Under the pieces are notes generated by a model, which made no database searches, was not told where the DNA came from, and worked only from the letters and a program-made list of their open reading frames with translations. A stretch of DNA of 64,000 nt from the NCBI RefSeq assembly GCF_947503415.1, contig NZ_CANNDS010000002.1, positions 806,001-870,000 on the forward strand, read 5' to 3'. This document shows positions 24,626-33,784 of the stretch, piece after piece. The stretch's first letter is position 1. The number at the start of each line of letters is the position of its first letter. This DNA comes from an uncultured Tateyamaria sp. GTDB taxonomy: Bacteria; Pseudomonadota; Alphaproteobacteria; Rhodobacterales; Rhodobacteraceae. A program made the translations under genes and the position numbers.

Positions 24626-25519
24626 GAGTTTCGCGATCTCGAATGCGTTGTGGCCTTGGCCGACACGCTCAGCTTCACCAAGGCGGCCGACAAGCTGAAC
24701 ATGGCGCAACCACCGCTTAGCCGCAGATTGGCCACGCTGGAGGCGCGGCTTGGCACACCGTTGTTTGTGCGCACGCGTCCGCTGCAGCTGACCTCTGCCG
24801 GGCACTTTGTCGAGGAACAGGCCCGTCAGGTATTGCGTCGCGTCACTGAAATTGAGGCTGGTGTGGCGCGCATCGCGGCGGGAAAAAGAAGCTACCTCGG
24901 CATTGGCTTCGTCGGTTCGATCCTGAATGGTCCGTTGCCATCGGCCATAAAGGCGGTTGTGCAGGCGCACCCGGATGTCGAGATCGGTCTGCGTGAGCTG
25001 ACAACACTGGAGCAACGCGACGCCCTGCGCGACCGACGAATAGACATCGGCCTTGGGCGCCTGAACTTCAGCGACGCGCCCGGTCTGGTGCGTGCCACTG
25101 TCATCGAGGAACCCTTGGTCGTGGCGTGTCCAACGCACCACCCGTTGTCCAACCGCCTGAGCGTCAGCTTGGCGCAGTGCGCAGAACACGATCTCATTCT
25201 GTATCCACAGCGCCCCCGACCCAGTTTCGCGGACCAGGTTCTGGGCATTTTCGAACAGGTCGGGAAACAGCCGTCTGTAAGGGTTGAAGTCAAAGACCTG
25301 CAAACGGCATTGGGTCTGACGGCAAGCGGTATGGGATTGGCCATTGTGCCAATAAGCGTTGAACAGACGGCGCGCAACGACATCGTATTTCGCCCGATAC
25401 AAGACGCCTGCGCCGTCTCACCGATCATCGCCACATACAGGGAGGGTGTGGTCCCAGACGCGGCGCAAACACTGCTTGATCAGTTGTTTCGAGCGACGCC
25501 AGAACCGTCGTCGACTTAA
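24623..25519 (+). CDS. LysR-family regulator of the cat operon (CatR/CatM/BenM type)
   Basis: 298 residues starting MEFRDLECVVALADTLSF. The HTH reads TKAADKLNMAQPPLSRRLAT, and the effector domain begins near residue 90. The divergent arrangement with catB is the standard one for cat regulators, which respond to cis,cis-muconate. An upstream in-frame extension exists but crosses the repeats and catB promoter and is rejected. The name catR is plausible by context; the sequence alone does not separate CatR, CatM and BenM types, so no symbol is assigned. Confidence 0.9.
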   Translation: MEFRDLECVVALADTLSFTKAADKLNMAQPPLSRRLATLEARLGTPLFVRTRPLQLTSAGHFVEEQARQVLRRVTEIEAGVARIAAGKRSYLGIGFVGSILNGPLPSAIKAVVQAHPDVEIGLRELTTLEQRDALRDRRIDIGLGRLNFSDAPGLVRATVIEEPLVVACPTHHPLSNRLSVSLAQCAEHDLILYPQRPRPSFADQVLGIFEQVGKQPSVRVEVKDLQTALGLTASGMGLAIVPISVEQTARNDIVFRPIQDACAVSPIIATYREGVVPDAAQTLLDQLFRATPEPSST

Positions 25520-25794
25520 GATTGAAGAAATTGGCGCGCGTTTCTGGCCGACGCAAGGTCCCGCCGCTCGATCTTGTGCCGAATTCGATGCAGCAGATAC
25601 GCGCGCAAAGGCTTTTGGTCTCAACATTTTAAGAAACGGCAGTTGGAACCATCACATCGCTATTCAGCACCATGATGGTCACTACCGCGCAGCGGGACAC
25701 AACCGTAAGAACCACAAGGCTTGGGCATCAGTATTGTTCACCTAGACAGGCTTCCCAACCAACAGAGGCGAGTTTCTCAGAACTGAGATCCGCA

Positions 25795-26649
25795 CTAACT
25801 CTTGGTTTTCGGAAAGAACAACGAAAGCAGGCCAAGCAGGGCCGACACGACGATCAACAACAATGAAACCGCGTTCAATACCGGCGTGGATCCCTGTTTA
25901 AGCTTGTCAAACATGGTGATCGTCAACGGTGAATCCGACCCCACAAGCATCAGCGTGGTGTTGAAATTCTCGAAGCTCATCAAGATCGACACAATGGCAG
26001 ATGCCAATATTGCGGGCATGAGAAAAGGAAGGGTGATCTGGCGGATCGCCCCCAATCGAGTTGCACCGAGGTTGAGCGCCGCTTCTTCGAGGCTGGGGTC
26101 AAACTTTTGCAATCGCGCCGAGATGACGAGGGTTGCGAAGGTTGTGATAAACGAAAACTGGCCGAGGATAACAAGGATCAAGCCGGGCCTCAGTCCGTCG
26201 AACCAGAGCCCGGTCGCGTCTTCCAATGTATTCGCAATCGCACTGGAAAAGACCAGTATCGAAATCCCAAGGATGACGCCCGGTATGATCAGCGGCAAAA
26301 GCATCAGCATGTAAAGCAGCGCCTTGCCCCTGAAGTCATGCCGTACAAAAAGGAACGCGTTGCAAGTGCCGACCGCGACGGCAAGTCCGGATACCCATAG
26401 CGCCACGAAGGTCGAAGTACCTATGGCGCGCAGGATGGACCGTTCGTTGAAGACCCCGATGAATGGCGCTTCGGTCCCGAAGAACCATGCAAATGTGAAC
26501 CCGTTCCACGGCGGTGACGGAAAGACGCTGTTGTTGAAGGCAAAGACGCAAACCACAGTCAAGGGCAACGCCAGATAAACAAAGAACACCGTCACATAAG
26601 CGCGGTAGCACCACTTGGTGAACGCAGGTTGGGGCACTGTGGGGATCAT
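25795..26649 (-). CDS. ABC transporter permease (PotC type)
   Basis: 284 residues from ATG at 26649, whose ATGA overlaps the stop of the upstream permease. Six membrane segments are visible, with the cytoplasmic EAA loop FDPSLEEAALNLGATRLGAI that docks on the ATPase. Together with the preceding permease, ATPase and binding protein it makes a complete polyamine/opine/iron-type importer of the PotABCD class. A longer reading from 26760 lies inside the neighbouring gene and is rejected. Substrate cannot be told from the permease. Confidence 0.9.
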   Translation of the reverse strand: MIPTVPQPAFTKWCYRAYVTVFFVYLALPLTVVCVFAFNNSVFPSPPWNGFTFAWFFGTEAPFIGVFNERSILRAIGTSTFVALWVSGLAVAVGTCNAFLFVRHDFRGKALLYMLMLLPLIIPGVILGISILVFSSAIANTLEDATGLWFDGLRPGLILVILGQFSFITTFATLVISARLQKFDPSLEEAALNLGATRLGAIRQITLPFLMPAILASAIVSILMSFENFNTTLMLVGSDSPLTITMFDKLKQGSTPVLNAVSLLLIVVSALLGLLSLFFPKTKS

Positions 26650-27512
26650 GTGCGCCCCATGGTGTCTGACAGGGACTGTTTGGACAGCTTGAGACCAAGG
26701 AACACGATGGCCGACGACAGCGCCAGCAGCAAGAAGCCCAAGGCAGATCCCAGCTCCCAATTAAAGCGGGTTATGAATTGCGTATAGATCATGCCGGTGA
26801 ACCACAGGCTGTCTTTCCCACCCAACAGGATCGGGGTGAGATAATTTCCAAGTGATAGCATGAACACAACGATGCATCCCGACACGATACCGGGCATGGC
26901 GTGGGGTATGACAATCTCGCGCATGATCGACGTGCTGGTACCCCCTAGATCGTATCCCGCCTCGATCAGGCTATCGTCTAGGCTGTCCAGCGTGGTGACC
27001 AACGGCACGACCATGAACAGGATCGAGGTGTAGACCAGCCCCACCATGATCGCCGCATCATTATAGAGAAGCTCAACCGGGCCGCTGACAAGGCCTAGCG
27101 ATTGCAGCGCATTCGAGATCACGCCCGTTTCGCGCAGCAGGATCATCCAGCCGAACGTGCGTACCAGCTCGGACACCCAGAACGGGATCATGCACATCAG
27201 AAACAGGGTGGTTTTCGTGCGTCCCCGGGTCAGCTTGGCGATGTAATAAGCGATGGGAAAACCAAGGATCAGTGTCAGCGCCGTCGCCAAAATCGACATG
27301 ATGGCTGTGCGGGCAAATGTGCGCCAGTAAAGAGGTTCGCCAAAGAATGTGGCGTAGTTTCCAAACCCGGTTTCAAATTCGCGCGGGCCGATCTTTTCGC
27401 TGATCGACACCATGAACAGACCGATATGCGGCAGGATGATCAGTACAACGAGCCACAGCAGAATAGGAGCGAGCAGAAGGTAAAAACCCAGCTTTGATGT
27501 ATCCGAGCGCAT
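26646..27512 (-). CDS. ABC transporter permease (PotB type)
   Basis: 288 residues from ATG at 27512, two bases after the ATPase stop. Starts with a short cytoplasmic tail and a first membrane segment (FYLLLAPILLWLVVLIILPH), followed by five more, and an EAA loop LIEAGYDLGGTSTSIMREIV. Pairs with the PotC-type permease downstream by a 4-base overlap. The conserved EAA glycine is present, so ATPase coupling should be intact. Confidence 0.9.
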   Translation of the reverse strand: MRSDTSKLGFYLLLAPILLWLVVLIILPHIGLFMVSISEKIGPREFETGFGNYATFFGEPLYWRTFARTAIMSILATALTLILGFPIAYYIAKLTRGRTKTTLFLMCMIPFWVSELVRTFGWMILLRETGVISNALQSLGLVSGPVELLYNDAAIMVGLVYTSILFMVVPLVTTLDSLDDSLIEAGYDLGGTSTSIMREIVIPHAMPGIVSGCIVVFMLSLGNYLTPILLGGKDSLWFTGMIYTQFITRFNWELGSALGFLLLALSSAIVFLGLKLSKQSLSDTMGRT

Positions 27513-27514
27513 CG

Positions 27515-28618
27515 TCAGGCCGTTGCCGCCGGATAACAGCGGGCCTGGTTCGGATGCCAGCGGGTGAACACCGCATCGCCCACCTGCAAACCAGAAAAGC
27601 TGCCAGTCTGCGGCATCGCGACATTCAACAAGTGCCCCGCTTGGTCGCGCACAATCACGGAACTGTTCGCGCCATTGAACAGAACCGCATCTACGGTGCA
27701 CGCGCTGACATTGTCGCCTTCGCCTGCCCCATGATCGGACTTTGTCAGTTCCACCGCTTCGGGCCGTAAGAAGACTTGCGCCTCTTGGCCCGCGATAAGC
27801 TCAGAGCCGGGTGCTTCGACGCTCATCTCGGCACCGGCGGATGTCAGTGTCACCATTGCACCGTTTACGGAGGCAACCTTGGCATCGATTTTGTTCGCGT
27901 CTCCGACAAAGCCCGCCACAAAAGCGGTATCCGGCTTGTGGTAAATCTCGTGCGGGGGGCCGATCTGTTCAAAGCGCCCGTGGTTCATCACCGCGATATT
28001 GTCGCTCATCACGAGGGCCTCGGACTGGTCGTGCGTGATGTAGACAAAGGTCGTGTCGAAGGCAGCCTGAAGCGACTTCAATTCCACCTTCATGTGCTCG
28101 CGCAGCTTCAGGTCCAACGCACCCAGAGGCTCATCCAGCAACAATACATCCGGCTCCAGCACCATGCACCGCGCGATGGCCACGCGTTGTTTTTGCCCCC
28201 CTGAAAGCTGATTGATGCGGCGTGCAGCCACGCCCGGCAGACCAACACGGTCCAGAACCTCGTCCACCCGGCGGGCGATCTCAGTGCGCGCGACGCCGCG
28301 TTGACGCAGTCCAAACCCGACATTATCCCCGATGTTCATTGTCGGAAACAGCGCGAGGTGTTGAAACACCATCGAGACGGGACGCTTGTTGGGCGGCACG
28401 CCGATCATCGATTTCCCTTTGATCTGCAAGTCACCGCTGGTTGGCGATTGGAAGCCTGCAATCATACGCAACAATGTGGTCTTGCCACAGCCGGACGGCC
28501 CGAGAATGGAAAAAAACGACCCCTTCGACACGTCGAAACTGACTTGATCGACGGCGCGAAAGCTGTCGAAGTCCTTTGTCAGGTCGCGACATACAAGGTC
28601 AGGTTTCGTGTCAGTCAT
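27515..28618 (-). CDS. ABC transporter ATPase (PotA type)
   Basis: 367 residues. Walker A GPSGCGKTT, signature LSGGQKQRVAI and Walker B VLLLDEPLGALD are intact, with the D-loop and switch His (YITHDQSEAL). A C-terminal TOBE-type region (about 270-365) matches the MOI family that energises polyamine, maltose or Fe importers. Lies between the binding-protein gene, from which it is separated by a small terminator-like hairpin, and the two permeases. The hairpin would keep this gene's dose below that of the binding protein. Confidence 0.93.
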   Translation of the reverse strand: MTDTKPDLVCRDLTKDFDSFRAVDQVSFDVSKGSFFSILGPSGCGKTTLLRMIAGFQSPTSGDLQIKGKSMIGVPPNKRPVSMVFQHLALFPTMNIGDNVGFGLRQRGVARTEIARRVDEVLDRVGLPGVAARRINQLSGGQKQRVAIARCMVLEPDVLLLDEPLGALDLKLREHMKVELKSLQAAFDTTFVYITHDQSEALVMSDNIAVMNHGRFEQIGPPHEIYHKPDTAFVAGFVGDANKIDAKVASVNGAMVTLTSAGAEMSVEAPGSELIAGQEAQVFLRPEAVELTKSDHGAGEGDNVSACTVDAVLFNGANSSVIVRDQAGHLLNVAMPQTGSFSGLQVGDAVFTRWHPNQARCYPAATA

Positions 28619-28638
28619 ACACCCTCGCAGAGTAGAAA

Positions 28639-28658
28639 AGGGCGCGTCGAGGCGCCCT
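28639..28658 (-). terminator. Attenuating hairpin after the binding-protein gene
   Basis: AGGGCGC (28639-28645) pairs with GCGCCCT (28652-28658). On the minus strand the stem is followed by TTTT, the form of an intrinsic terminator. It sits between the solute-binding protein gene and the ATPase gene, and probably lets only part of the transcripts reach the membrane components. Confidence 0.7.
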
Positions 28659-28677
28659 CTTCATCATGCTTTTGGGC

Positions 28678-29739
28678 TCAGTTCGCCGCATTGATGCGGT
28701 CCAGCGTGGCCCCTTCAAGCGTTTCGAGCCCGGCAGGAACGGGCGGATACCACTTGATGTTGTCGATAGCGGACTGATCAAAGCTGCCTTGGTAACGCGC
28801 TTTCAGATCAGCGCTGACACCGGCGTCACCGTCCACGGCGGCGGTGAAATTGCCCGCGGTGTTGGTGATCATCGCGGCGATGTCGGGCCGCATGACAAAG
28901 TTGATCCAGTCATAGGCCGCGTCATCCGCACGCCCACGTGCCGGCAGAACGAAGGTGTCGATCCAGCCCAACGCACCGGATGCGGGCGCGACAAAAGTGA
29001 TGTCGGGATTGTCGGCGTTCAACTGCCAGCCACCGGTGTCCCATGCCATTGACGCCACAACCTCGCCCGAGCGCAGCAGGTTCTTGATCTCGTCCCCGCC
29101 ACCCCAATAGGTTTTCACGTTGGGTTTGCAGTCGGTCAGCTTGGCTTCGACCTGGTTCAGGATGTCCTGGTACTTGGCCGTGTCATTGTAGGCAGCAAAT
29201 GGGTCCAGCCCCATGGAATAAGCGAAACCGATCAGCGTTGGACGCTTGAGGCGATAGGACACCTTGCCAGCGACGGACGCGTCGCAAAGGTCGGTGTAAT
29301 CCTGCACATCACCCGCTTGTGCGGTGTTTACCACAAGCCCGCTGGTGCCCCAGACATGCGGCAGGCCGTAAACCTCGCCGTCAAAGGTCGTGTTGCCCGC
29401 AGTGGCATCCAGCATCGACGGGATGAACAGCTCGGCGTTCACCTTTGACATATCGATGGGCTTGTAGATCCCGAACTCTTCCTGCGCGCTGGTGATCCGG
29501 TCCTGGCTTGGCTGCGCCAGATCGAACCCACCGCCATTGGTAGCGCGCAGCTTGGCGATCATCTCTTCGTTGTTGGAGGTCGTGACTTCGACGGTGTGGC
29601 CGGTCTCGGCCTCGAATTTCGCGATGACCTCCTCCGGTGCGTAACCACCCCATGTAAGCAGGCGTAACGTGTCGGCTTGGGCAATCGGCGCTGTCAGAGC
29701 CGTTGCGAAAAATAGAGATGTGGTAATTGTTGTGTTCAT
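28678..29739 (-). CDS. Periplasmic solute-binding protein of the polyamine-type ABC transporter
   Basis: 353 residues with a signal peptide ending near PIAQADT. The PotD/PotF-class fold is recognised by LRLLTWGGYAPEEVIAKFEA, the VTTSNNEEMIAKL block, and the GLPHVWGTSGLVVN segment. A polyamine-type ligand is suggested by family only; related proteins bind putrescine, spermidine, 2-aminoethylphosphonate or thiamine. First gene of the ABC block; 93 bases separate it from the alcohol dehydrogenase gene upstream, so it may share its promoter or have its own. The adjacent gamma-glutamyl pathway enzymes would suit an amine substrate. Confidence 0.88.
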   Translation of the reverse strand: MNTTITTSLFFATALTAPIAQADTLRLLTWGGYAPEEVIAKFEAETGHTVEVTTSNNEEMIAKLRATNGGGFDLAQPSQDRITSAQEEFGIYKPIDMSKVNAELFIPSMLDATAGNTTFDGEVYGLPHVWGTSGLVVNTAQAGDVQDYTDLCDASVAGKVSYRLKRPTLIGFAYSMGLDPFAAYNDTAKYQDILNQVEAKLTDCKPNVKTYWGGGDEIKNLLRSGEVVASMAWDTGGWQLNADNPDITFVAPASGALGWIDTFVLPARGRADDAAYDWINFVMRPDIAAMITNTAGNFTAAVDGDAGVSADLKARYQGSFDQSAIDNIKWYPPVPAGLETLEGATLDRINAAN

Positions 29740-29832
29740 GATCTTTCTCCCTGTTGAATGTGTCCACTGACGCTATGAGACCAGTGATTTGTTACGAATT
29801 TAAGTCAGAGCCTCTGGCGGCAAATCGCGCCG

Positions 29833-30978
29833 CTAGGCAATCTTCAAAAGAAGCTCCCTCGTGTTTTCGGCGGTCATTTCAATAGGGTTGCCGCCAGTGC
29901 TAGGATCGCTCAGCGCGCCTGCGACCACCCGGTCAAAATCAAGATCTGCAATACCCAGATCGGTCAGCGTCTTGGGAATGCCCATGCGCGCGTTCAGATC
30001 ATCGACAAAGGCACAGAACCCGTCAAATCCGCCTGCAATGCCCAAGTAGTTGGCTGCCATGTCAAAGCGGTCCGAGATGGCGGATTTGTTGAACTGCAAG
30101 ACGGCGGGCATGCATACCGCGTTCGTCGTGCCGTGATGCGTGTGATAGATCGCGCCGATGGGGTGGGACAGCGCGTGGATAGCGCCCAGCCCCTTTTGGA
30201 AGGCCGTGGCACCCATGGCCGCCGCGGACATCATATGCGCGCGTGCTTCAAGGTCGGTGCCGTCATTGTAGGCGCGCGGCAGGTAGTCCTTGACCAACCG
30301 CATCCCTTCCAGCGCCATGCCTTGCGACATGGGGTGGTAGTGCGGAGAGGAGAATGCTTCCACACAGTGGGCAAAGGCATCCAGACCGGTGCCCGCGGTG
30401 ATGAACTTGGGCATGCCCATGGTCAGTTCCGGGTCGCAGATCACGACTGAAGGCAAGAACTTGGGGTGGAAGATGATTTTCTTCTCTTCGGTTTCGGAAT
30501 TGGTGATGACGCTGGCGCGCCCGACTTCGGATCCTGTGCCTGCTGTTGTCGGCACCGCCACGATGGGCGCGATGGCGTCCGCGTCGGCGCGGGTCCACCA
30601 GTCGCCAATGTCCTCGAAATCCCAAAGCGGGCGCGTTTGACCAGACAGAAACGCAACAAGCTTACCGAGATCAAGGCCTGACCCGCCGCCGAATGCCACG
30701 ACCCCATCGTGGCCGCCGTCCTTGAAAGCGCGCACGCCCGCTTCGGCGTTCTTCTCGTTCGGATTGGGGTCCACGTCGGCAAAGATTGCGCGGCCCAGAC
30801 CAGCCGCATCCAGCAGGTCGAGCGTTTTGGTGGTGATGTCCATGTCAGCCAGACCACGGTCGGTGATGAGGAGTGGTTTGGATATGCCCGCCGCTGTGCA
30901 TGCGTCCGCAATTTCGGAAATGCGTCCAGCGCCGAAACGGATGGCAGTGGGATAAGACCAATTTGCAGTCAGCGACAT
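29833..30978 (-). CDS. Iron-containing alcohol dehydrogenase
   Basis: 381 residues from ATG at 30978, overlapping the aldehyde dehydrogenase by ten bases. Type III (Fe-dependent) ADH: NAD-binding GGGSGLDLGK, VPTTAGTGSEV, and the metal-ligand region HALSHPIGAIYHTHHGTTNA, with further conserved Asp and His in TGLDAFAHCVEA. It oxidises a primary alcohol to the aldehyde, or the reverse, with NAD(P). With the aldehyde dehydrogenase and the glutamine-synthetase-like ligase just upstream it could take an amino alcohol through aldehyde to acid. Exact substrate unknown. Confidence 0.93.
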   Translation of the reverse strand: MSLTANWSYPTAIRFGAGRISEIADACTAAGISKPLLITDRGLADMDITTKTLDLLDAAGLGRAIFADVDPNPNEKNAEAGVRAFKDGGHDGVVAFGGGSGLDLGKLVAFLSGQTRPLWDFEDIGDWWTRADADAIAPIVAVPTTAGTGSEVGRASVITNSETEEKKIIFHPKFLPSVVICDPELTMGMPKFITAGTGLDAFAHCVEAFSSPHYHPMSQGMALEGMRLVKDYLPRAYNDGTDLEARAHMMSAAAMGATAFQKGLGAIHALSHPIGAIYHTHHGTTNAVCMPAVLQFNKSAISDRFDMAANYLGIAGGFDGFCAFVDDLNARMGIPKTLTDLGIADLDFDRVVAGALSDPSTGGNPIEMTAENTRELLLKIA

Positions 30979-32351
30979 GGAACTCGGGCCTTCTTCAGGT
31001 GATAGGATTTGGGGCGTGTCAGGTTGTGATAGCCGATCGACGACAGCCCACCCCCGCGCCCGGTGTCTTTGCAACCCGTCCAGCACAGGCCCGGATCAAG
31101 GTAGTCGGCGCGGTTCATGAATACCGTTCCAGTTTCGATCTGATCGGCAATTGCCTCGGCGCGGCTTACGTCCTGCGTCCAGACGGATGCAGTCAGGCCA
31201 AAGTCACTGTCGTTCATCAAGGCGATGGCCTGCGCGTCGTCTTTGACGGGCATGATGCCGACAACTGGGCCAAAGCTTTCCTCGCGCATGACGCGCATAT
31301 CGTGTGTCACGTTTGTCAGGATTTGCGGAGACAGGTAGGCACCGCCGTCGTCTTCAGCGAATGTCGGAATGTGCGCGGTTGCACCTTGTTCAATCGCTTC
31401 GGCGGTTTGCGCGCGCACCGTATCGGCAAACCGCTTGTGGGCCATCGGGCCAAGCGTTGTATCCTCGTCCAACGGGTTGCCCAGCTTGTACCCGCTCACA
31501 ATCTCGACCGCCTTGGCGACAAATGCGTCAAAGTGCTGTTCGGCCACATAAATCCGTTCGATCCCGCAACAACACTGGCCCGAATTGAACATCGCCCCGT
31601 CGATCAGCGTGTCCACTGCCGCGTCGATATCGGCATCGTCGCAGACATAGCCGGGGTCCTTGCCACCCAGTTCCAGCCCGATGCCGGTGAACGTGCCGGC
31701 GGCGGCGCGTTCCATCGCCTGACCACCGCCCACGGAGCCGGTGAAATTGACAAAGCCAAAGGACTTGGCCGCAATCAGGTCGGACGTGGTTTGATGATCC
31801 AGAAAGACATTCTGGAACACGTCCTCGGGGATGCCCGCCGCATGGAACGCTGCCGCCATATGTTCACCAACAAGCGGCGTTTGGCTCGCGTGTTTCAGCA
31901 TCACCGCGTTGCCTGCGATCAGGGCGGGCGCGACCGTGTTTATTGCAGTCATGTAGGGGTAGTTCCAGGGCGCCACGACCAGAACCAGCCCATGCGGGAC
32001 GCGTTTGATCACGCGGCGAAAGGTGGCGCTGTCCTCAATCTCGATATCTGCCAGCGCGTCTTTGGCAATGTCAGCCATGTAGGTTGCGCGTTCGTTGAAG
32101 CCGCCGAACTCGCCACCATAGCGGATCGGGCGGCCCATCTGACGGGCGAGCGCGGGCACAATCTCGTCATTCATTGCACCGACATTCGCCACCCCTGCCT
32201 GCACAAGGGCGATGCGCTCGTCCAAAGGGCGCGCTGCCCAGGCGGTTTGCGCGGACCGGGCGCGGGCCACTGCCGCGCGTGCCTCTGCCGACGACAGCGT
32301 GGGACGTTCCGCAAAGACAGAACCATCTATGGGAGAGATACAGCGGATCAT
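30969..32351 (-). CDS. NAD(P)-dependent aldehyde dehydrogenase
   Basis: 460 residues. Family motifs: VVAPWNYPYMTAINTVAPAL, GSVGGGQ cofactor loop, catalytic Glu in LELGGKDPGYV and catalytic Cys within NSGQCCCGIERIYV, ending RGGGLSSIGYHNLTRPKSYH. Converts an aldehyde to the acid. It starts two bases after the glutamine-synthetase-like gene and overlaps the alcohol dehydrogenase. In the Puu pathway the equivalent enzyme (PuuC) oxidises gamma-glutamyl-aminobutyraldehyde; the neighbours suggest a similar gamma-glutamyl-aldehyde here, an inference. Confidence 0.93.
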   Translation of the reverse strand: MIRCISPIDGSVFAERPTLSSAEARAAVARARSAQTAWAARPLDERIALVQAGVANVGAMNDEIVPALARQMGRPIRYGGEFGGFNERATYMADIAKDALADIEIEDSATFRRVIKRVPHGLVLVVAPWNYPYMTAINTVAPALIAGNAVMLKHASQTPLVGEHMAAAFHAAGIPEDVFQNVFLDHQTTSDLIAAKSFGFVNFTGSVGGGQAMERAAAGTFTGIGLELGGKDPGYVCDDADIDAAVDTLIDGAMFNSGQCCCGIERIYVAEQHFDAFVAKAVEIVSGYKLGNPLDEDTTLGPMAHKRFADTVRAQTAEAIEQGATAHIPTFAEDDGGAYLSPQILTNVTHDMRVMREESFGPVVGIMPVKDDAQAIALMNDSDFGLTASVWTQDVSRAEAIADQIETGTVFMNRADYLDPGLCWTGCKDTGRGGGLSSIGYHNLTRPKSYHLKKARVPCR

Positions 32352-32353
32352 GG

Positions 32354-33706
32354 TCAGGCCCTTTCAAAGCCGCGTGCGATTTCCCAATCGGTCACCACGC
32401 GGTCAAATTCTTCCTGCTCCCACTCGGCGGCGCGGGTGTAGTGATCAATGACGTCATCGCCCATCGCCGCGCGCAGAAATGCGGAGTTGCGCAGTGTTTC
32501 TGTTGCCGCGCGCAGGGTGCGTGGGATTTCGGTCGCCCCGCTGTCATCATACACATCGCCCGACGTCGCGGGCGCCAGCGCCATCTTGTCTTCGATCCCC
32601 TTGATCCCGGCGGCAAGCATCGCAGCCTGAGCGAGGTAGGGGTTCAGATCGGACCCACCGACCCGGCATTCAACCCGCACACCCTTGGTCCGTTCCCCAC
32701 ACAGGCGGAACCCGGCGGTGCGGTTGTCGACTGACCAGACCGTCTTGGTGGGCGCAAACGTCCCCTTGGCAAACCGTTTGTAGCTGTTGACGTACGGCGC
32801 AAGAAAGAAGGTGTAGTCAGGCGCATATGCGATCAGCCCAGCCATATAGTGCTGCATCAGCTCTGACATGCCCAATGGGGCGTCCGGGTCGTAGAACGCA
32901 GGTGCGCCGTTTTGCCAAAGCGACTGGTGCACATGGCTGGAGCTGCCGATCTTGTCATGGTGCCACTTGGGCAGGAAGCTGGCGGCATGTCCTTGCTGCC
33001 AGGCGATTTCCTTGACCGCGTTCTTGGCGATGGTGTGATGGTCAGCGCAATCGAGCGCGGCAGCGTAGCGGATGTTTAACTCTTCCTGACCCGTCTCGGC
33101 CTCACCCTTTGTGTTCTCGACAGGGATGCCCGCGCCAAACAGGTGATTGCGAATGGGTCGCATCACGCTTTCCTCCTTGGTCGTCTGGAGGATGTGGTAA
33201 TCTTCGTTGTAGCCGCTTATCGGGGTCAGATCGCGAAAATCGCTCTTACGGATCTCGTCAAAGCTTTTCTCGAACAGGAAAAACTCGAGTTCTGTTGCCA
33301 TCATCGCATCAAAGCCAAGGGCGGTCAGGCGGGCGACCTGCCTTTTAAGCATCGCGCGCGGCGAGTGTGGGACGGGTGCATGCGTGTGATGATCAAGCAC
33401 ATCACACAGAACCATGGCGGTGCCTTCGAGCCATGGCACGCGGCGCAAGGTCGTAAGGTCAGGTGCCATGATATAGTCACCATAGCCGCCTTCCCAGCTT
33501 GAGGCTTTGTAGCCCGGCGGGGTGGCCATTTCGAGATCGGTGGCCAGCAGGTAATTGCAGCAGTGGGTTTCTTGAAACGAGGTTTCCACGAAATTCACTG
33601 CATGGAACCGCTTGCCCAGCAACCGGCCTTGCATGTCCACAAGACAGGCAAGAACCGTGTCGACCTCACCCGCTGTCACGGCGTCTTTCAACGCATCAAA
33701 TGTCAT
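32354..33706 (-). CDS. Glutamine-synthetase-family gamma-glutamylamide ligase
   Basis: 450 residues from ATG at 33706. Recognised as GS-fold by VLACLVDMQGRLLGKRF, the MATELEFFLFE segment with its metal Glu, NIRYAAALDCADHHTIAKNA, HVHQSLW and the NSYKRFAKGTFAPTK block. It is shorter than assimilatory GlnA and lacks an obvious adenylylation loop, so it more likely joins glutamate to an amine (GlnT/PuuA/IpuC class). Follows the TRAP binding-protein gene, across a hairpin, and precedes the aldehyde dehydrogenase. Amine identity cannot be read from the sequence. Confidence 0.88.
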   Translation of the reverse strand: MTFDALKDAVTAGEVDTVLACLVDMQGRLLGKRFHAVNFVETSFQETHCCNYLLATDLEMATPPGYKASSWEGGYGDYIMAPDLTTLRRVPWLEGTAMVLCDVLDHHTHAPVPHSPRAMLKRQVARLTALGFDAMMATELEFFLFEKSFDEIRKSDFRDLTPISGYNEDYHILQTTKEESVMRPIRNHLFGAGIPVENTKGEAETGQEELNIRYAAALDCADHHTIAKNAVKEIAWQQGHAASFLPKWHHDKIGSSSHVHQSLWQNGAPAFYDPDAPLGMSELMQHYMAGLIAYAPDYTFFLAPYVNSYKRFAKGTFAPTKTVWSVDNRTAGFRLCGERTKGVRVECRVGGSDLNPYLAQAAMLAAGIKGIEDKMALAPATSGDVYDDSGATEIPRTLRAATETLRNSAFLRAAMGDDVIDHYTRAAEWEQEEFDRVVTDWEIARGFERA

Positions 33707-33745
33707 ATTTGCGGCCACGGGTCTGATCCTTCTGTCCGGTGAAGC

Positions 33746-33764
33746 GCCCCCAACCGGTGGGGGC
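33746..33764 (-). terminator. GC-rich hairpin between dctP and the ligase gene
   Basis: GCCCCC (33746-33751) pairs with GGGGGC (33759-33764) around a seven-base loop. It starts 20 bases past the TRAP binding-protein stop. There is no T-tract on the minus strand, so it more likely protects the 3' end of the highly expressed binding-protein message than stops transcription fully. Confidence 0.55.
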
Positions 33765-33784
33765 ACTTGTTGTTTTCGGTACGC

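Noticed and set aside
29817..29833. GCGGC/GCCGC hairpin at the end of the alcohol dehydrogenase gene.
   Set aside because: Short stem overlapping the stop codon and no T-tract; too weak for a terminator call.
30873..32441. A 522-codon open frame on the plus strand.
   Set aside because: It lies antisense to the aldehyde dehydrogenase gene, has no family resemblance, and is typical of high-G+C shadow frames.
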